A DNA stretch of 64,000 nucleotides. Source: Tillus elongatus. Lineage: Eukaryota > Arthropoda > Insecta > Coleoptera > Cleridae. Position 1 is the stretch's first letter, and the number at the start of each line of letters is the position of its first letter. The stretch covers positions 138,096,063-138,160,062 of the forward strand of contig OZ023263.1 in NCBI GenBank assembly GCA_964006375.1, in the 5' to 3' direction. Below the pieces are notes generated by a model that was given only the letters and a program-made list of their open reading frames with translations, did no database searches and was not told the origin of the DNA. Shown piece after piece: positions 24,940 through 37,167 of this stretch. Position numbers and translations under genes: made by a program.

Positions 24940-27215
24940 ATTGAGGCCAAATATGACCAAAACGAAAATGAAGTGCCAAGGTATTATTGAGTTATAATCA
25001 AAAGTTTTAAGCATATTTAGGTAGCAACCCTGTTCTAACATTTCAAACGCTTGCTTGTCCTTCATGATGAAGTATGCACGCAAATATAGACACAATTTTA
25101 AAAAAGTAAAAAATTGGAAAAAACGCCTTTTTAGCCAAGACAAAAATGGGGTGCCAAGATATGTGTTGATAATATTGAAAGCATATTTACATAGCAACCT
25201 TGTGTAAAAATTGCAACTCCTTGCTTGACGTCCTTCGTAGTGAAGTCGGCACCCAAATAGAGGAATTGACTTTAATTAACATTAAAAGTGTTATAAAATG
25301 GCTTTTTTTTAGCTAAGACAAAAAGGGGTGCCAAGAAAGTGATAATAGTATTCAAAGCATATTTTCGTAGTATCCTTCGCCAAAAATGTCAACCCCTTGC
25401 TCACCGTCCTTCATAGTGAAGTCGGCGCCCAAATAGAGAAATTGAATTTAATTCACATGAAAAGTGTTATAAAATGGCTTTTTTAGCTAAGACAAAAATG
25501 GGGTGCCAAGATAAGTGATAATAGTATTGAAAGCATATTTTCGTAGTAGTCTTCTGCAAAAAATTAAACCCCTTGCTTGCCGTCCTTCATAGTGAAGTCG
25601 GCACCCAACTAGAGAAATTGACTTTCATTAACATGAAAAGTGAAATAAAATGTCCTTTCTAAAATGGCTTTTTTTAGCTAAGACAAAAATGGGGTGCCAA
25701 GAAAGTGATAATAGTATTCAAAGCATATTTTCGTAGTATCCTTCGCCAAAAATGTCAACCCCTTGCTCACCGTCCTTCATAGTGAAGTCGGCGCCCAAAT
25801 AGAGAAATTGAATTTAATTCACATGAAAAGTGTTATAAAATGGCTTTTTTAGCTAAGACAAAAATGGGGTGCCAAGATAAGTGATAATAGTATTGAAAGC
25901 ATATTTTCATAGTAGTCTTCTGCAAAAAATTAAACCCCTTGCTTGCCGTCCTTCATAGTGAAGTCGGCACCCAACTAGAGAAATTGACTTTCATTAACAT
26001 GAAAAGTGAAATAAAATGTCCTTTCTAAAATGGCTTTTTTTAGCTAAGACAAAAATGGGGTGCCAAGAAAGTGATAATAGTATTCAAAGCATATTTTCGT
26101 AGTATCCTTCGCCAAAAATGTCAACCCCTTGCTCACCGTCCTTCATAGTGAAGTCGGCGCCCAAATAGATAAATTGAATTTAATTCACATGAAAAGTGTT
26201 ATAAAATGTCTTTTTTTAGCTAAGACAAAAATGGGGTGCCAAGATAAGTGATAATAATAATGAAAGCATATTAACATAGCAACCTTGTGCAAAAATGTCA
26301 ACCCCTTGCTCGCCGTCCTTCATAGTGAAGTCGGCGCCCAAATAGAGAAATTTAATTTAATTCACATGAAAAGTGTTATAAAATGGCTTTTTTAGCTAAG
26401 ACAAAAATGAGGTGCCAAGCTAAGTGATAATAATGTTTAAAGCATATTAACATAGCAACCTTGTGCAAAAATTTTAACCCCTTGCCCGCCGTCCTTCGTA
26501 GTGAAGTCGGCGCCCAAATAGAGGAAGTGACTTTAATTCACATGAAAAATGTTATAAAATGGCTTTTTTAGCTAAGACAAAAATGGGGTGCCAAGATAAG
26601 TGATAATAATATTGAAAGCATATTAATATAGCAACCTTGTGCAACAATTTTAACTCCTTGCTCGCCGTCCTTCATAGTGAAGTCGGCACCCAACTAGAGA
26701 AATTTACTTTCATTAACATGAAAAGTGAAATAAAATGCCCTTTCTAGCCAAGACGAAAATGGGGTGCCAAAATAAGTGCTAATATTATTGAAAGCATATT
26801 TTCGTAGTACCCTTCCGCAAAAATTTCAACCCCCTGCTCGCCGTCCTTCATAGTGAAGTCGGCGCCCAAATAGAGAAATTGAATTTAATTCACATGAAAA
26901 GTGTTATAAAATGGCTTTTTTAGCTAAGACAAAAATGGGGTGCCAAGATAAGTGATAATAGTATTGAAAGCATATTTTCGTAGTAGTCTTCTGCAAAAAA
27001 TTAAACCCCTTGCTTGCCGTCCTTCATAGTGAAGTCGGCACCCAACTAGAGAAATTGACTTTCATTAACATGAAAAGTGAAATAAAATGTCCTTTCTAGC
27101 TAAGACAAAAATGGGGTGCCAAGACAAGTGATAATATTATTGAAAGCACATTAACATAGCAGCATTGTGCAAAAATTTCAACCTCTTGCTCGCCGTCCAT
27201 TATACTGAAGTTTTT
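24940..27215 (+). repeat. Satellite B, left block, about 176-190-bp monomers
   Basis: Tandem units marked by 'cgtccttcatagtgaagtcgg' at 25411, 25588, 25777, 25953 and 26143. Alternating spacing of about 176 and 190 bp gives a two-monomer higher-order unit of 366 bp, repeated at 25411-25776 and 25777-26142. The longer monomer holds an extra 'aaaatggcttttttt' stretch. The left edge (24940-25250) is strongly diverged, as expected at an array border. Confidence 0.95.
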
Positions 27216-29880
27216 ATCTAGTTGGGTGCCGACTTCACTATGAAGGACGGCCAGCAAGGGGTTGAAATGCTTGCAGAAGGTTACTACGAAAATATGCTTT
27301 CAATACTATTATCACTTATCTTGTCACACCATTTCTGTATTTCCTAAAAAGCCATTTTATAACACTTTTTATGTTAATTGAAGTCAATTTATCTAGTTGG
27401 GTGCCGACTCCACTATGAAGGACGGCCAGCAAGGGGTTGAAATGTTTGCAGAAGGTTACTACGAAAATATGCTTTCAATACTATTACCACTTATCTTGCC
27501 ACACCATTTCTGTCTTTGCTAAAAAAGCAATTTTATAACACTTTTCAGGTTAATTAAAGTCAATTTCTCTATTTGGGCGCCGACTTCACTCTGCAGGACG
27601 GCAAGCAAGGGATTGAAATTTTTGCGCAAGGTTACTATGTTAATATGCTTTCAGTATTATTATCACTCATCTTGGCACCCTATTTTTGTCTTGGCTAAAA
27701 AAGCCATTTTATTTCACTTTTCATGTATATCAAAAACAGTCTTTCTATTTGGGTGCCGACTTCACTATGAAAGACGGCAAGCAAGGGGTTGAAGTTTTAC
27801 AACAAGGTTGCTATTTTAATATGCTTTCAATATTATTATGATTTATCTTGGAACTCCATTTTTGTCTTAGCTAAAGAAGCCATTTTATAACACTTTTTAT
27901 GTTAATTGAAGTCAATTTATCTAGTTGGGTGCCGACTCCACTATGAAGGACGGCCAGCAAGGGGTTGAAATGTTTGCAGAAGGTTACTACGAAAATATGC
28001 TTTCAATACTATTACCACTTATTTTGCCACACCATTTCTGTCTTTGCTAAAAAAGCCATTTTATAACACTTTTCAGGTTAATTAAAGTCAATTTCTCTAT
28101 TTGGGCGCCGACTTCACTCTGCAGGACGGCAAGCAAGGGGTTGAAATTTTTGCGCAAGGTTACTATGTTAATATGCTTTCAGTATTATTATCACTCATCT
28201 TGGCACCCCATTTTTGTCTTGGCTAAAAAAGCCATTTTATTTCACTTTTCATGTATATCAAAAACAGTCTTTCTATTCGGGTGCCGACTTCACTATGAAA
28301 GACGGCAAGCAAGGGGTTGAAGTTTTACAACATGGTTGCTATTTTAATATGCTTTCAATATTATTATCATTTATCTTGGAACCCCATTTTTGTCTTAGCT
28401 ATAAAAGCCATTTTATAACACTTTTCATGTTAATTGAAGTCAATTTATCTAGTTGGGTGCCGACTCCACTATGAAGGACGGCCAGCAAGGGGTTGAAATG
28501 TTTGCAGAAGGTTACTACGAAAATATGCTTTCAATACTATTACCACTTATCTTGGCACACCATTTCTGTCTTTGCTAAAAAAGCCATTTTATAACACTTT
28601 TCATGTTAATTAAAGTCAATTTCTCTATTTGGGCGCCGACTTCACTATGAAGGACGGCAAGCAAGGGGTTGAAACTTTTACGCAAGATTACTATGTTAAT
28701 ATTCTTTCAGTATTATTATCACTTATCTTGGCACCCTATTTTTGTCTTGGCTAAAAAAGCCATTTTATTTCACTTTTATGTAAATCAAAAACAGTCTTTC
28801 TATTTGGGCGCCGACTTCACTATGAAGGACGGCAAGCAAGGGGTTGAAGTTTCACAGCAAGGTTGCTATTTTAATATGCTTTCAATAGTGTTATCACTTA
28901 TCTTGGCACTTCATTTTTGTCTTAGCTAAAAAAGCCATTTTATAACACTTTTCAGGTTAATTAAAGTCAATTTCTCTATTTGGGCGCCGACTTCACTCTG
29001 CAGGACGGCAAGCAAGGGGTTGAAATTTTTGCGCAAGGTTACTATGTTAATATGCTTTCAGTATTATTATCACTCATCTTGGCACCCCAAAAAGCCATTT
29101 TATTTCACTTTTCATGTATATCAAAAACAGTCTTTCTATTCGGGTGCCGACTTCACTATGAAAGACGGCAAGCAAGGGGTTGAAGTTTTACAACATGGTT
29201 GCTATTTTAATATGCTTTCAATATTATTATCATTTATCTTGGAACCCCATTTTTGTCTTAGCTATAAAAGCCATTTTATAACACTTTTCATGTTAATTGA
29301 AGTCAATTTATCTAGTTGGGTGCCGACTCCACTATGAAGGACGGCCAGCAAGGGGTTGAAATGTTTGCAGAAGGTTACTACGAAAATATGCTTTCAATAC
29401 TATTACCACTTATCTTGGCACACCATTTCTGTCTTTGCTAAAAAAGCCATTTTATAACACTTTTCATGTTAATTAAAGTCAATTTCTCTATTTGGGCGCC
29501 GACTTCACTATGAAGGACGGCAAGCAAGGGGTTGAAACTTTTACGCAAGATTACTATGTTAATATTCTTTCAGTATTATTATCACTTATCTTGGCACCCT
29601 ATTTTTGTCTTGGCTAAAAAAGCCATTTTATTTCACTTTTATGTAAATCAAAAACAGTCTTTCTATTTGGGCGCCGACTTCACTATGAAGGACGGCAAGC
29701 AAGGGGTTGAAGTTTCACAGCAAGGTTGCTATTTTAATATGCTTTCAATAGTGTTATCACTTATCTTGGCACTTCATTTTTGTCTTAGCTAAAAAAGCCA
29801 TTTTATAACACTTTTCATGTTAATTAAAGTCAATTCCTCTATTTGGGCGCCGTCTTCACTATGAAGGACGACAAGCAAGT
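27216..29880 (-). repeat. Satellite B, right block, inverted orientation
   Basis: After about 27215 the same monomer appears as its reverse complement ('gccgacttcactatgaagg' then 'acggccagcaagggg'). Roughly 15 monomers follow. A block of five monomers is duplicated: 28101-28979 and 28980-29842 are almost identical, with a period of 863 bp apart from one 16-bp deletion near 29089. Long open frames in the block are by-products of the repeat. The array ends at about 29880. Confidence 0.95.
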
Positions 29881-30712
29881 CCATGTGATGTTTGACGCGT
29901 TAAAGATCCCTACCCTCCTTACAGAGAGGCTGGGGTTCGGCAAGATTTCCAGGATAGTGCGATGAAACTGCTCCCTGACGTCGGTGACTGGCCATAGTCG
30001 CGGAAATAGGCCCACGTTAAAAAATTACCTACTATATAATGTAATTTTTAACACTGAATAACTAAGAAGGAAAGGAAACAACCATGGATGTGCTAATGTA
30101 CTTTATTGTTTATTCAACATTGTCTTTTAACCACTCAAACTTTTAGAAAATAGAATATTCCATATATGGTTAAATATTTCTTAATCTGTAGCAGGTACAC
30201 ATGTATGTGTAGAGGTTTATCTAAATGTTGGAAGTCTTGCCATATAATCCCAATGCAAAAATGTGACGTTTAGTCAAATTACATAATGTACTCCCTTAGA
30301 GTGACATCCCCTAAAGAAGTGAATTTAGGTAAATATGGCAAAAACTAACATGCAGGATTACAATGAACCAAAAAGCATCCAATAAAAAAAATAAGCTTCT
30401 TGTTAATAAATAGATTAACTTGAACGTAAAAATAAAAAAGTCATCTGTATAAATGTACAGGGCTGAAAGCTGGCCTTTTGATAAACAAAACATGAAGTTG
30501 AAAAATGGTCACGACGTAAAGGCAATATTACCGTTGGGCTATGATGATTCATCTAAAAAATGTAAATCACTCTTGGATTCCACAAAAATTGTATTAAAAA
30601 TTTAAAAAGTAAGCCAAAGAAAACAAATAGACATAACATTAAATACAAAGCCTGCTTATTGAAATTGAGGAAATTTCAGTAACAGCTTTGCATTGACAAA
30701 TATTAGAGTAGT

Positions 30713-30715
<3 letters not shown>
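29881..30715. other. Unassigned DNA after satellite B
   Basis: The first 140 bp are less AT-rich ('cctccttacagagaggctgg') and could be the 3' end of an unrecognised mobile element. The rest is AT-rich without open frames or known repeats. Confidence 0.4.
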
Positions 30716-30798
<83 letters not shown>

Positions 30799-30799
30799 T

Positions 30800-30885
<86 letters not shown>
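30716..30885. repeat. (TA)n microsatellite with GATA interruptions
   Basis: About 170 bp of TA with two 'gata'/'tcta' interruptions near 30797 and 30838, followed by a short TATG tract. Confidence 0.97.
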
Positions 30886-30895
<10 letters not shown>

Positions 30896-31329
30896 GTGTA
30901 TGTATGTATATAAACCTAGTAAAAATGTATATAGAAATAAATTGAGTTTTAACAAACAATAAATTTGTAATTCACCAAAGAAAACATTGAGATATCGCGT
31001 TGAGTTAAAAAAATATATGAATGACTAATTTAGGTCCCAATATTTAATTTCTATTACTTGTATAAAATTGTTACCTATCACCAACCAGGTGCTCATGGCA
31101 ATATTCAAATGGATAAATATATGTGTAAAAGCATAAAAGTATGACATTGTTTATTTTAATTTTTTTGATCACACAAATAGGTAAGTATGGAAAAAGTTGT
31201 ATACAATTACGAAATCACCTTATAAAAAACATGTCGTCCTGTTGCAGTTTTGTTACTTTATCTCCAACATTTCTTCTACATAACCCGCATTCGTTACAGA
31301 ATGTTTGTTTAAAACTAGCAAATTTTTTT

Positions 31330-31643
31330 AAATTTGAAAATCGCAACTTTGACGTTTTAAGAAGAAAAATGTAATATTTTTAGGTAACAATTTTTCTCAA
31401 CATAAGTGATCTGAATTTCGGTATGCAAATTACGTTTTATAGTAGAAATTGGCCTACCAAATTTGGTTGCCATAGCGTTGCAATTTTCAGAGATACAGAA
31501 TTTTCCGAAAGAAAATCTAACATTTTGGCGGAAAAACTGGTCCGATTTTCCTGGCTGACAACCTTATCCAAGCCAATTACAAAAGGACAGTACTTCCCAA
31601 ATTTCAACAAAATCAGCCAATTATTTTTTGAGTTATCGGTATG

Positions 31644-31727
<84 letters not shown>
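31330..31727 (+). repeat. Dispersed repeat with (TA)n tail, copy 1
   Basis: Shares ordered blocks with 40530-40962: 'atcgcaactttgacgtttta', 'accaaatttggttgccat', 'gattttcctgg' and 'attattttttgagttatcgg', and both end in a long TA run (31645-31727 here). The element is non-coding. Element 2 is inserted in the TA tail; the tail continues at 38976-39062. Confidence 0.85.
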
Positions 31728-31732
<5 letters not shown>

Positions 31733-32001
31733 GGTTTTTTCGTAGCGATTGTCCGAAAAAAGTAATTTATTTATTTAAGTGGTACAATTATTTCAGTCTT
31801 AAAATGTATTATAAAATATGTGATTCAAAACAACATGTGAACAACTAGAGTTACAGCGATTGAATCCAATAATGTTCTACAGAACTAACATAAATGCAAA
31901 CGTCTGCATCAGCATTCTTACACAGGTCACTAAACTGATGATGCATGGTTTCAGGATTCGTCGTATTTTGTATGATGTTGAGAATATACAGGGATGTAAC
32001 T
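31728..32001 (-). repeat. 3' LTR of element 2
   Basis: 274 bp, preceded on the coding strand by the polypurine tract GGGTGGAGG (32002-32010). No difference from the 5' LTR was found by eye. Confidence 0.95.
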
Positions 32002-32010
32002 CCTCCACCC

Positions 32011-33581
32011 TTAAATCTTTAACACGTCCTCGTGTTCGGACACTTCTTCTGTTTGCGTTTGCCTGTTGGACTTGTATAGGATGCTTCGAATTTTTCTTCT
32101 TAAAAGAAACAGAAGTACAATGGTAACAGCGATGGATATACCAATGGTAATGCCTAAGTGGGAATACTGCATGGACGGTCGGAGATGAAATGGATGCTGT
32201 TGTATTTGAGACAATGCTTCTTTTATCCTTTTGTTTTCTTTTAGATGAATTGGCTTAAAATGGATATGATGTTGAGGTGTCGGTTGCAATTCTTCGACTT
32301 CTATGGGTTGTAGCGTCAAATTGGTAGCAACGTCTTCATACATTTCCTCATTGATCTTGACTTTGCAGGAATTGAGGGATGTTACTAGACCGTTTCCCTG
32401 GAAGATTTTTCGTTCTAACGATGTTTCGCAATTTTCGACAATAGTGGTTGCTGAGCTAGTGGATATTAAGATCTGACCATTCTGCAGCTGAGTTGATATT
32501 TCGTAGGGGTTCATTACTTTGGCAGAAGTGCAATTTTGTAAGGTGTCAAGCTGACAATGTTCTTCTCGTGGGCGATTATTGCATATAACCACGTCTTCTA
32601 TAGAGGGGCACTTCTCTTGGGTCCATAAGTTTGAAGAGGGTGTTTCTAAATAGTATGAGCTGGGTGGTACCAGGAGAATATAATTTTGTGGTATAGGATA
32701 AACACGAAAATAAGAACCAGGATTGGGATGTAGGATAGGAACTTTTAAAAGGCATACAATCGTATCCTTAATCGATAATATATGAAATTTGGTAAATTCT
32801 ACAACCTTAAAAACATGATTTTTGTCAAAGTCGATCAATTCATTTCTGTCATGACTTAACTTTAAGTGATCAATAATATTTAACAGATCACTAGTGGTAA
32901 AGAGCTCTATATTAGTAATTTCGTTAAAACTTAAGGAAATAGTTCTTTGAATTATCTCTATATTATGGAGTAATTTAACAGCTACGTGAATTTGGAAATG
33001 AATTTTACTCGACAATTCTCTTTCGCTATCTAAAGTGGAAAAAGTCTGATAAATATGATCTAGATTTTGATTAATAATTTTTTGGTCCTTTTCGTACCTT
33101 TGTGTGATTATATTAGCAAATGAATTTAAATTATCAATTTGGGTAATTATATCTTCTTGATTTTGGAAAAGGTTATCTAAATTTTTATTGATTTCTTTCA
33201 AGTCTTCTTGGTCGAGATTTCCTGTTATCATTTTAATTAAAGAGCCTGCTCCGTTTATTAATCCGCGTTTAGTTCTGTGCATTGATAGTTTTTGTAGTTC
33301 ATTACTTAATCGTGACAAATGGTCATCTAAAATTAGTAAATATCGTTCGTTACTTGCAGACATTTTTCCAGTGTTTAAAAATTTAGAATTTTTTTAATAA
33401 TATGTTATAATTAATTTCTATATCGGTAATATTAAAATAAAAATAAAATTTATGATAATGTTTGAGTATTTTTGCTATGCCTAAATACTCTTTAAAATAT
33501 CCGTTAATTTTTATCGGTGTTATTTGAAGTGGATGGACCAGGTTGAGGGTCATCGTTGTTTGTAGTAGTAGTAGTTTTGTC
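32011..33581 (-). pseudogene. env: Envelope glycoprotein, F-like (element 2 env), one break
   Basis: The main frame (33363-32011, 450 codons) has a furin-type site RTKR at residues 30-33 followed by GLINGAG, an extracellular part with paired cysteines, a membrane segment at about 402-421 and a basic tail. Only about 33 residues precede the furin site, too few for F2. The missing F2-like part is visible upstream in a neighbouring frame, 33581 to about 33377, beginning at a TTACAG|G acceptor and opening with a Leu-rich stretch. The two frames part at a T5 run (coding strand, 33377-33381). Whether this is mutation or sequencing error is open. Confidence 0.85.
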
Positions 33582-34200
33582 CTGTAACGAAAAAGTCTTT
33601 CTTACTCTTTTTATGTTAGAAACGTGAGCTTTTGCTTTTGGTATAGAAAATGTAACAATGCTTTCTTTTTGTTTAGGATGTGATCGTAATTTATAAAGAG
33701 GATTTGTTTTTCTTACTTTTGGTACTCTAATAGCTAGTTGTGTCGTTTCTTGTAAATCTGGTGTCGTTTGTCTGTCCTCATTTGCTTTAGAAATTCTTTT
33801 GTCTCCACTTACTTTTTGTTTTTGATATACACTGTCGAAGAAAGGCATTATTTCTTTGAGTCTATTGTTGTTGTATTCCTCGTAAAGGGTAGTTTCAGGT
33901 GTGACTGTCGGTAAGTCGTCATAGGGGCCGTATAGTAATGTAAAAGGTGAATACCCAGTTGTCGAATGAATAGACTGGTTGTAAATAAGGGTTGCTGTTA
34001 TCATTAGGGTTGCAGGCCTCTCTTGTGGGTTTTGTAATTTAAGAATTCGCAATTTTTCTACAAGAGTTGAGTGCAGTCGCTCTACTGGTGAATTTGAGTT
34101 AGGATTTTGGGGGGTTGTTATGTGAAGATTAATATTAAATAAATTACAGTATTCTTTAAGGGTAGTATTCGAAAATTCTTTGCCAGCGTCAGCTACTATT
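33504..34200 (-). pseudogene. pol: Integrase C-terminal part (element 2)
   Basis: The frame is open from about 34200. It carries the second and third catalytic residues of integrase (VADAGKEF and [13 protein letters not shown]), then a C-terminal tail rich in Thr, Asn and Lys. It is separated from the upstream pol frame near 34202, beside a C4 run on the coding strand. The C-terminus (VSNIKRVRK) matches the end of pol in elements 1 and 3. Confidence 0.88.
33581..33587 (-). promoter_or_regulatory. Candidate env splice acceptor (element 2)
   Basis: Coding-strand GTTACAG|G, with AG at 33583-33582 and the exon starting at 33581, near the end of pol. The exon's first base completes a codon begun by the two bases left at the donor 38512/38511. 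Confidence 0.6.
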
Positions 34201-34201
34201 T

Positions 34202-37150
34202 TTAGGGGATGATATGATGGGAAAAATAGTGTCTAAGTTTATTTAACACGGTAATTGCGGATCCATCAGTTATATAATATGCCTGCGCATATTTGGAGAA
34301 TAAATCTATGATAGTTAGGAATTTACAATTATCGAAACTGAAGGTGTCAATGTGTATCACTTCAAAAGGGCGTTTAGCTAGAAGGGGGCCTGAAAATGGT
34401 GGTTTGTACGGATTTCTTTCGTATTTTGTCTGAAGGCTAATTGAGCATTTATTAATAAAAGCGTTTATATAATTTTTCATATTAGGCCAAAAATATTTTT
34501 GTTTTAAATGTTGATAAGTCTCGTTAATGCCATTGTGGTTTCGTGTGTGATATTCATCTAGAATTTGTTGTTGAGTTTCTTGTTTTTCAACGTCTTGTAA
34601 AAATTCGTTAGATTTTATTATTTTAACAGAACTATTAAATAATGTTGAAGAAACAGCAGTGAAATATTTGAATAGTCTATCATGTTTACAGAAAATTCCG
34701 TACGTGAATTTTGGATCAATAAATTGTTTCAAGAAGTCATTTATTTGTCTCAATTCGTAATTGAGTTGAACCTTTACATGTATTGTTTCAAACTTAAATA
34801 TTTTTAATTTGCGTGTGTCATATTTTGGTCCGTAATCTAAAATTATTCGTCTGGAAAAATAATTGACTGGATTTTCTGATATAGGTATTTTGAAAATTGG
34901 ATTTTCTGCAGATGAGTGTTGTGTCTGTGAGTCATTGCTTTCAGGTAGATTATTAGTCGTGCTAGTAGAGGCATTGTTTGCGTCGTTTTCTAGTTCGTTA
35001 ATTATTTCTCTTTCTCTGTCTTCGTCAGGGTCTACGTTATTAATTATTGATTCCAGGTCGAAGTCGTCTTCAATCGCGTTAATTTCGATTCGCGATAAGG
35101 CATCAGCCACTACGTTATCTTTGCCTTTCTTGTATTTTATCTCGTAATTAAATTCCTCTAATCTTAGTCGCCATTTAACTAGCCGTGAGTTTGGTTCCTT
35201 AATTGAAAATAGCCAAACAAGCGGTTTGTGGTCAGTTTCTATAACAAATTTTTGTCCAAAGAGATATGGTCTAAAATGTTTTGTATTTTCTACTATGGAT
35301 AATAACTCTTTTTCAATGGTCGAATAATTTCTCTCGGCTGAATTTAGTGTTCTTGAGTAAAACGCAATTGGTTTATTATTTTGTGACAATACTCCACCTA
35401 TAGCTATATTGCTTGCGTCAGTGGTTAAATGAAATTGTTTAGAAAAATCGGGGTAGGTCAGGACAGGAGAATTTGTAATTAATTCTTTTATTTTTTGAAA
35501 TGCGTCAACGTATTCCGGGTCGTGAATATTTATCTTGGTATCCTTTTTTAAATATTTATTGATGGGGAATACTACTTTAGCGTAATTTGGAATAAAGCGT
35601 CTATAATAGCCTGTTAATCCTAAAAATGCTCTTATTTCTTTACTTGTCTTTGGTATTGGATAATTCTGAATGGCAGTTATTTTTGATGGGTTCGGTTTGA
35701 TCCCACGGACAGTGACCAGATGGCCTAGAAATTCGACCTCTTTACGTAAAAATTCTGACTTATCTAACTGAATTTTTAGATTACACTCTTTTAACTTATC
35801 AAATATATTTTTCACGTGACAAAGGTGTTCCTGAAGGGATTTCGAGAAGATAACAATATCGTCCATATATACGAAACAAAACTTGTATAAATATGGTCTT
35901 AATACATTATCCATTAGGCGTGAAAAGGTACTAGGAGCCCCCTTCAACCCGAACGGCATTCGGATCCATTCATAATGGGTATTATTTACAGAGAATGCTG
36001 TTTTTTCGACACTGCCAGGATCCATTTCAATTTGATGGAATCCTTGTGCTAGATCGAGAGTCGTGAAATAGGAGCAGCGTCCCAAATTATCTAAAATTTC
36101 TTCGATACGAGGTAATGGGTACTTGTCATCGATCGTTTTCTCGTTAAGTTTACGATAATCGATCACTAAGCGCCATTTCTTTTTTCCAGAAGCGTCTTGA
36201 CGCTTCGGGACAATCCATATCGGACTTGAGTAGGGTGATATTGAGGGTCTAATTATTTTGTTGTCTAAGAGTTTTTGAATTTGGTTTTGGACTTCTTCAC
36301 GTAAATGAAAAGGGTACCGGTATGATTTGGTGTGAACAACTTCATCGTCTTTAGTTCTTATTTTATGTTTAATTGCATTGGTGAAAGAGAGATCTGAGTC
36401 TTCATGATAAAAAATATCATTATACTTTCGACATAAATTAATAAGTTTTTCATATTCTTCTGTATTTAAATGATCTGTTCTTAAAACTTTTGTTACATCA
36501 AAATGTTTTGAAATTTTAGGTAGTTCGTCAGAGTAATTTTGTAATGGATCGACATCTATTTGTTCCTGAAAATGTATTTCTACAAATTTTGAATTTGGGT
36601 TTTTCTTTATTATGGGCACTCTACAATATCCACCTTTTGCTTCAGCTATTGACTCGTAAATTAAAACATTTGTTTCTTCAATACGTGGTAAAACTACTGT
36701 GCCTTTTTCTATATTTACAGGGACTGATACATAATTTTCACAAATTTGTTTGAAAGGTGTAAAATTCAGTGGATTAATTTCAAGGTAAAATGGTATTTTT
36801 TGGTTTCCTAGAGTTAAAATTTGTTTATTATAATCGATATTTCCTTTTAATTTTGTAAGATGAGCTGACCCTATAAGCGCGTCAAATCGATGGTGCCATT
36901 GCATGACACGCATTGGAAATTGGTAATTAATATTAAATTCTTGTAAAATAGGATACCTTACGTTGTCTTCACCATGGGTTATCTGGTTAACTGATTTCAT
37001 TGAAAATGGTTCCTTATAAATAATTTTTTTAAATAACTCGTAAGCCGGTCCTGGATTTATGATACTATCTGACGCTCCGGAATCAATCAATACTTTTAAA
37101 TTTAGACTTGGTATGACAAAAAACGGTAATTTAGGGGTATTAACAATATT
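34202..37150 (-). CDS. pol: Pol: protease, RT, RNase H, integrase N-terminus (element 2)
   Basis: A 962-codon frame from 37090, open further upstream and overlapping the end of gag. The protease site is LIDSGAS. RT motifs are VIDYRKLNEKT (about 309), TTLDLAQGFHQIEM (about 343), [12 protein letters not shown] (about 378) and the catalytic YMDD (408-411). RNase H shows TTDAS (about 540) and TDHKPL. The integrase zinc site reads HTRNHNG ... KCSISLQTK: the last Cys of the usual CxxC is Ser, unlike elements 1 (CATC) and 3 (CEIC). The first integrase Asp is in IDTFSF. The frame ends at a break near 34202. Confidence 0.93.
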   Translation of the reverse strand, partial: NIVNTPKLPFFVIPSLNLKVLIDSGASDSIINPGPAYELFKKIIYKEPFSMKSVNQITHGEDNVRYPILQEFNINYQFPMRVMQWHHRFDALIGSAHLTKLKGNIDYNKQILTLGNQKIPFYLEINPLNFTPFKQICENYVSVPVNIEKGTVVLPRIEETNVLIYESIAEAKGGYCRVPIIKKNPNSKFVEIHFQEQIDVDPLQNYSDELPKISKHFDVTKVLRTDHLNTEEYEKLINLCRKYNDIFYHEDSDLSFTNAIKHKIRTKDDEVVHTKSYRYPFHLREEVQNQIQKLLDNKIIRPSISPYSSPIWIVPKRQDASGKKKWRLVIDYRKLNEKTIDDKYPLPRIEEILDNLGRCSYFTTLDLAQGFHQIEMDPGSVEKTAFSVNNTHYEWIRMPFGLKGAPSTFSRLMDNVLRPYLYKFCFVYMDDIVIFSKSLQEHLCHVKNIFDKLKECNLKIQLDKSEFLRKEVEFLGHLVTVRGIKPNPSKITAIQNYPIPKTSKEIRAFLGLTGYYRRFIPNYAKVVFPINKYLKKDTKINIHDPEYVDAFQKIKELITNSPVLTYPDFSKQFHLTTDASNIAIGGVLSQNNKPIAFYSRTLNSAERNYSTIEKELLSIVENTKHFRPYLFGQKFVIETDHKPLVWLFSIKEPNSRLVKWRLRLEEFNYEIKYKKGKDNVVADALSRIEINAIEDDFDLESIINNVDPDEDREREIINELENDANNASTSTTNNLPESNDSQTQHSSAENPIFKIPISENPVNYFSRRIILDYGPKYDTRKLKIFKFETIHVKVQLNYELRQINDFLKQFIDPKFTYGIFCKHDRLFKYFTAVSSTLFNSSVKIIKSNEFLQDVEKQETQQQILDEYHTRNHNGINETYQHLKQKYFWPNMKNYINAFINKCSISLQTKYERNPYKPPFSGPLLAKRPFEVIHIDTFSFDNCKFLTIIDLFSKYAQAYYITDGSAITVLNKLRHYFSHHIIP

Positions 37151-37167
37151 ATTTATATCTAAATAGA

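Noticed and set aside
28214..29792. Several 60-105 codon frames with shared sequence (DGKQGVEV)
   Set aside because: They repeat because the satellite B monomer repeats; monomers elsewhere in the array break the frame, so there is no sign of protein constraint.
33504..34052. Separate small gene between pol and env of element 2
   Set aside because: It continues integrase motifs of the upstream frame and is a broken part of pol.
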